Shown here in pieces: positions 5,873 through 6,590 of a stretch of 6,590 nt of DNA. Within the stretch, counting starts at the first letter, position 1. Each line of letters opens with the position of its first letter. The notes under the pieces were generated by a model. That model was not told where the DNA came from and did not search any database. It saw only the letters and a list, made by a program, of their open reading frames with translations. The DNA is from PSLL01 sp050259195. Its GTDB lineage: Bacteria; Desulfobacterota_D; UBA1144; Nemesobacterales; CSP1-2. Both the position numbers and the translations under genes were made by a program. Location of the stretch: the NCBI GenBank assembly GCA_050259195.1, contig JBLNAE010000099.1, positions 1 to 6,590 on the forward strand, given 5' to 3'.

Positions 5873-5890
5873 CAATTGGAAAGAAAATTG

Positions 5891-5920
5891 TTGACGTTAG
5901 AATGTAATTCGTGATATAAG
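5891..5920 (+). promoter_or_regulatory. Sigma-70-type promoter, pentapeptide-repeat gene
   Basis: TTGACG (5891-5896) and TATAAG (5915-5920) are 18 bp apart, and TG at 5912-5913 adds an extended -10. Each hexamer matches consensus at five of six positions. Transcription would start near 5927, leaving a leader of about 155 nt before the ATG at 6082. A perfect TATAAT also occurs at 6021-6026 but lacks a reasonable -35, so this upstream element is the better candidate. Confidence 0.6.
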
Positions 5921-5984
5921 TTGGTTGTTCATAAATGGGATGGGCACTTCGCTAGACTAGATAGTAATATTTGGAGAATCCAAT

Positions 5985-5999
5985 CTCGGAATATCCGAG
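5985..5999 (+). repeat. Short dyad in the leader of the pentapeptide gene
   Basis: CTCGGA-ATA-TCCGAG forms 6-bp arms with a 3-nt loop; the outer flanks AAT and TTT extend the pairing with one mismatch. It lies within the long predicted 5' leader and just upstream of the TATAAT at 6021-6026, so it could be either an RNA hairpin or an operator. Confidence 0.45.
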
Positions 6000-6081
6000 T
6001 TTACGAGTGGGAACGCTGGATATAATGAAAGGTGCTTGTCCAGTGTGGGAAAGGCTTTACTAAAACCGTCGTTAACGTGAG

Positions 6082-6590
6082 ATGAAAATATCTAAATTCC
6101 TTTTGTCCATCACTTTTTGCTTTCTCTTCTTGGTACTCTTTTACCAACCTTGCACCCTTGCCGAGGAGAAGCCTTCTATCCAGTCTAAATATGGGTCAGG
6201 ATTGTCTAAGGAGGAAAGAAGCTTGCGAGCAAAATGGACGAAGGAAAGGGTGAATGAGGTAGTAAATTCACTTAAAAACGGGAAGGGTTTCCCTGACTTC
6301 GTGAAGAAAATACCTCTATCCGAAGAAGACCTTAAAATAATTGTGATTTATAGACCACTCGAGTCTGATGTAAAAAATTATGACCTGCGAGAAATTCCGC
6401 TCAACGACCAAGATTTGAAGAATGTTGTACTGACATTAACTCATTTAGAAGGAGCCAACCTCAATGGAGCCCATCTGGAAGGAGCCAACCTCAATGGAGC
6501 CCATCTGGAAGAAGCCTACCTCGGTGGAGCCAATCTGGAAGGAGCCTACCTCGGTGGAGCCAACATGCAAAAAGCTATCCTCGAGGGAGC
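6082..6590 (+). CDS. Exported pentapeptide-repeat protein, 3' end missing
   Basis: The frame runs from ATG 6082 through 169 codons to the window edge without a stop. A signal peptide (MKISKF, hydrophobic core 6-20, likely cleavage after CTLA near residue 27) predicts export. Cys24 (YQPC) is a poor lipobox, so a lipoprotein is possible but less likely. Residues 40-98 form a charged, probably helical segment. From about residue 100 a hydrophobic residue recurs every fifth position: Leu102, 107, 112, 117, 122 and so on, with Met at 162. This gives 14 pentapeptides in the pattern A(N/H/Y)LxG, about three and a half coils of the right-handed quadrilateral beta-helix. Such proteins generally act by binding other macromolecules; the target is not evident here. 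TAA at 6073-6075 closes the frame upstream and supports the ATG, though only a weak GTGAG precedes it. Exported members are less usual than cytoplasmic ones. Confidence 0.85.
   Translation, partial: MKISKFLLSITFCFLFLVLFYQPCTLAEEKPSIQSKYGSGLSKEERSLRAKWTKERVNEVVNSLKNGKGFPDFVKKIPLSEEDLKIIVIYRPLESDVKNYDLREIPLNDQDLKNVVLTLTHLEGANLNGAHLEGANLNGAHLEEAYLGGANLEGAYLGGANMQKAILEG
6451..6510 (+). repeat. Exact 30-bp tandem duplication in the repeat gene
   Basis: Positions 6451-6480 and 6481-6510 are identical at all 30 bases, each encoding two pentapeptides (GANLN GAHLE). The following 30-bp blocks (6511-6540, 6541-6570) are diverged copies of the same unit. The unit of expansion is therefore ten residues, and the identical pair points to a recent duplication. 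Confidence 0.9.

Larger units (their letters stand above)
5361..6081. other. Gene-poor 720-bp gap with promoters and hairpins
   Basis: No long frame is present between pyrD (leftward) and the pentapeptide-repeat gene (rightward). The stretch holds the pyrD promoter, an extended -10 element (5495-5503), a 35-codon GTG-initiated frame of doubtful meaning (5541-5648), a bulged hairpin (5851-5872), a good plus-strand promoter (5891-5920) and a short dyad (5985-5999). Positions 5650-5820 are AT-rich with frequent stops and show nothing I can assign. It could be a decayed gene region, carry a small RNA, or simply be a long regulatory spacer. Confidence 0.5.

Noticed and set aside
6025..6085. Short leader-peptide frames (MKGACPVWERLY; and a 17-codon GTG frame ending in the ATGA at 6082)
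   Set aside because: The ATGA overlap and a CGKGF stretch are suggestive, but the frames are 12 and 17 codons, lack ribosome sites, and the Cys motif is incomplete without a frameshift.

Overview
The window looks like a chromosomal segment from a diderm (Gram-negative) bacterium. It carries a LolA-type outer-membrane lipoprotein carrier, a short FtsK-type DNA translocase, a membrane-associated class 2 PyrD, and a small exported protein that ends in Phe like an outer-membrane beta-barrel. The base composition is moderately AT-rich. The ftsK-lolA pairing fits Proteobacteria in the broad sense (including delta-type lineages) and related phyla, but nothing here fixes the taxon.

Layout from left to right. 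(1) Positions 1-71 hold the first 23 codons of an unrecognised lysine/glutamate-rich protein on the minus strand, with a clear Shine-Dalgarno site and a good sigma-70-type promoter (TTGACA, 16 bp, TATATT). (2) Positions 72-366 are intergenic and rich in dyad symmetry; they also contain a very short possible ORF. (3) Positions 367-3305 on the minus strand hold the ftsK-lolA operon. The two genes overlap by 4 bp (TTGA), and lolA appears to start with TTG. (4) Positions 3306-3687 form a divergent intergenic region with a perfect 16-bp palindrome and a candidate sigma-54 -24/-12 promoter pointing at the next gene. (5) Positions 3688-4266 on the plus strand encode a 192-residue exported putative outer-membrane beta-barrel protein that I cannot name. 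(6) Positions 4305-5360 on the minus strand hold pyrD, convergent with the preceding gene and apparently monocistronic, with a TTGAGG-17-TATACT promoter. (7) Positions 5361-6081 are a long gene-poor gap with hairpins and at least one strong plus-strand promoter. (8) From 6082 to the right edge on the plus strand is the 5' part of a signal-peptide-bearing pentapeptide-repeat protein containing an exact 30-bp tandem duplication.

Functionally, ftsK-lolA joins cell division/chromosome segregation with envelope lipoprotein transport. pyrD is a stand-alone pyrimidine biosynthesis gene. The two plus-strand genes encode exported proteins of unknown role. No mobile element, CRISPR array, rRNA or tRNA was found. 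The most interesting signals are regulatory: the sigma-54-like promoter with an upstream palindrome, the dyad cluster at the left end, and the structured gap before the pentapeptide-repeat gene. I see no convincing multi-gene novel system.
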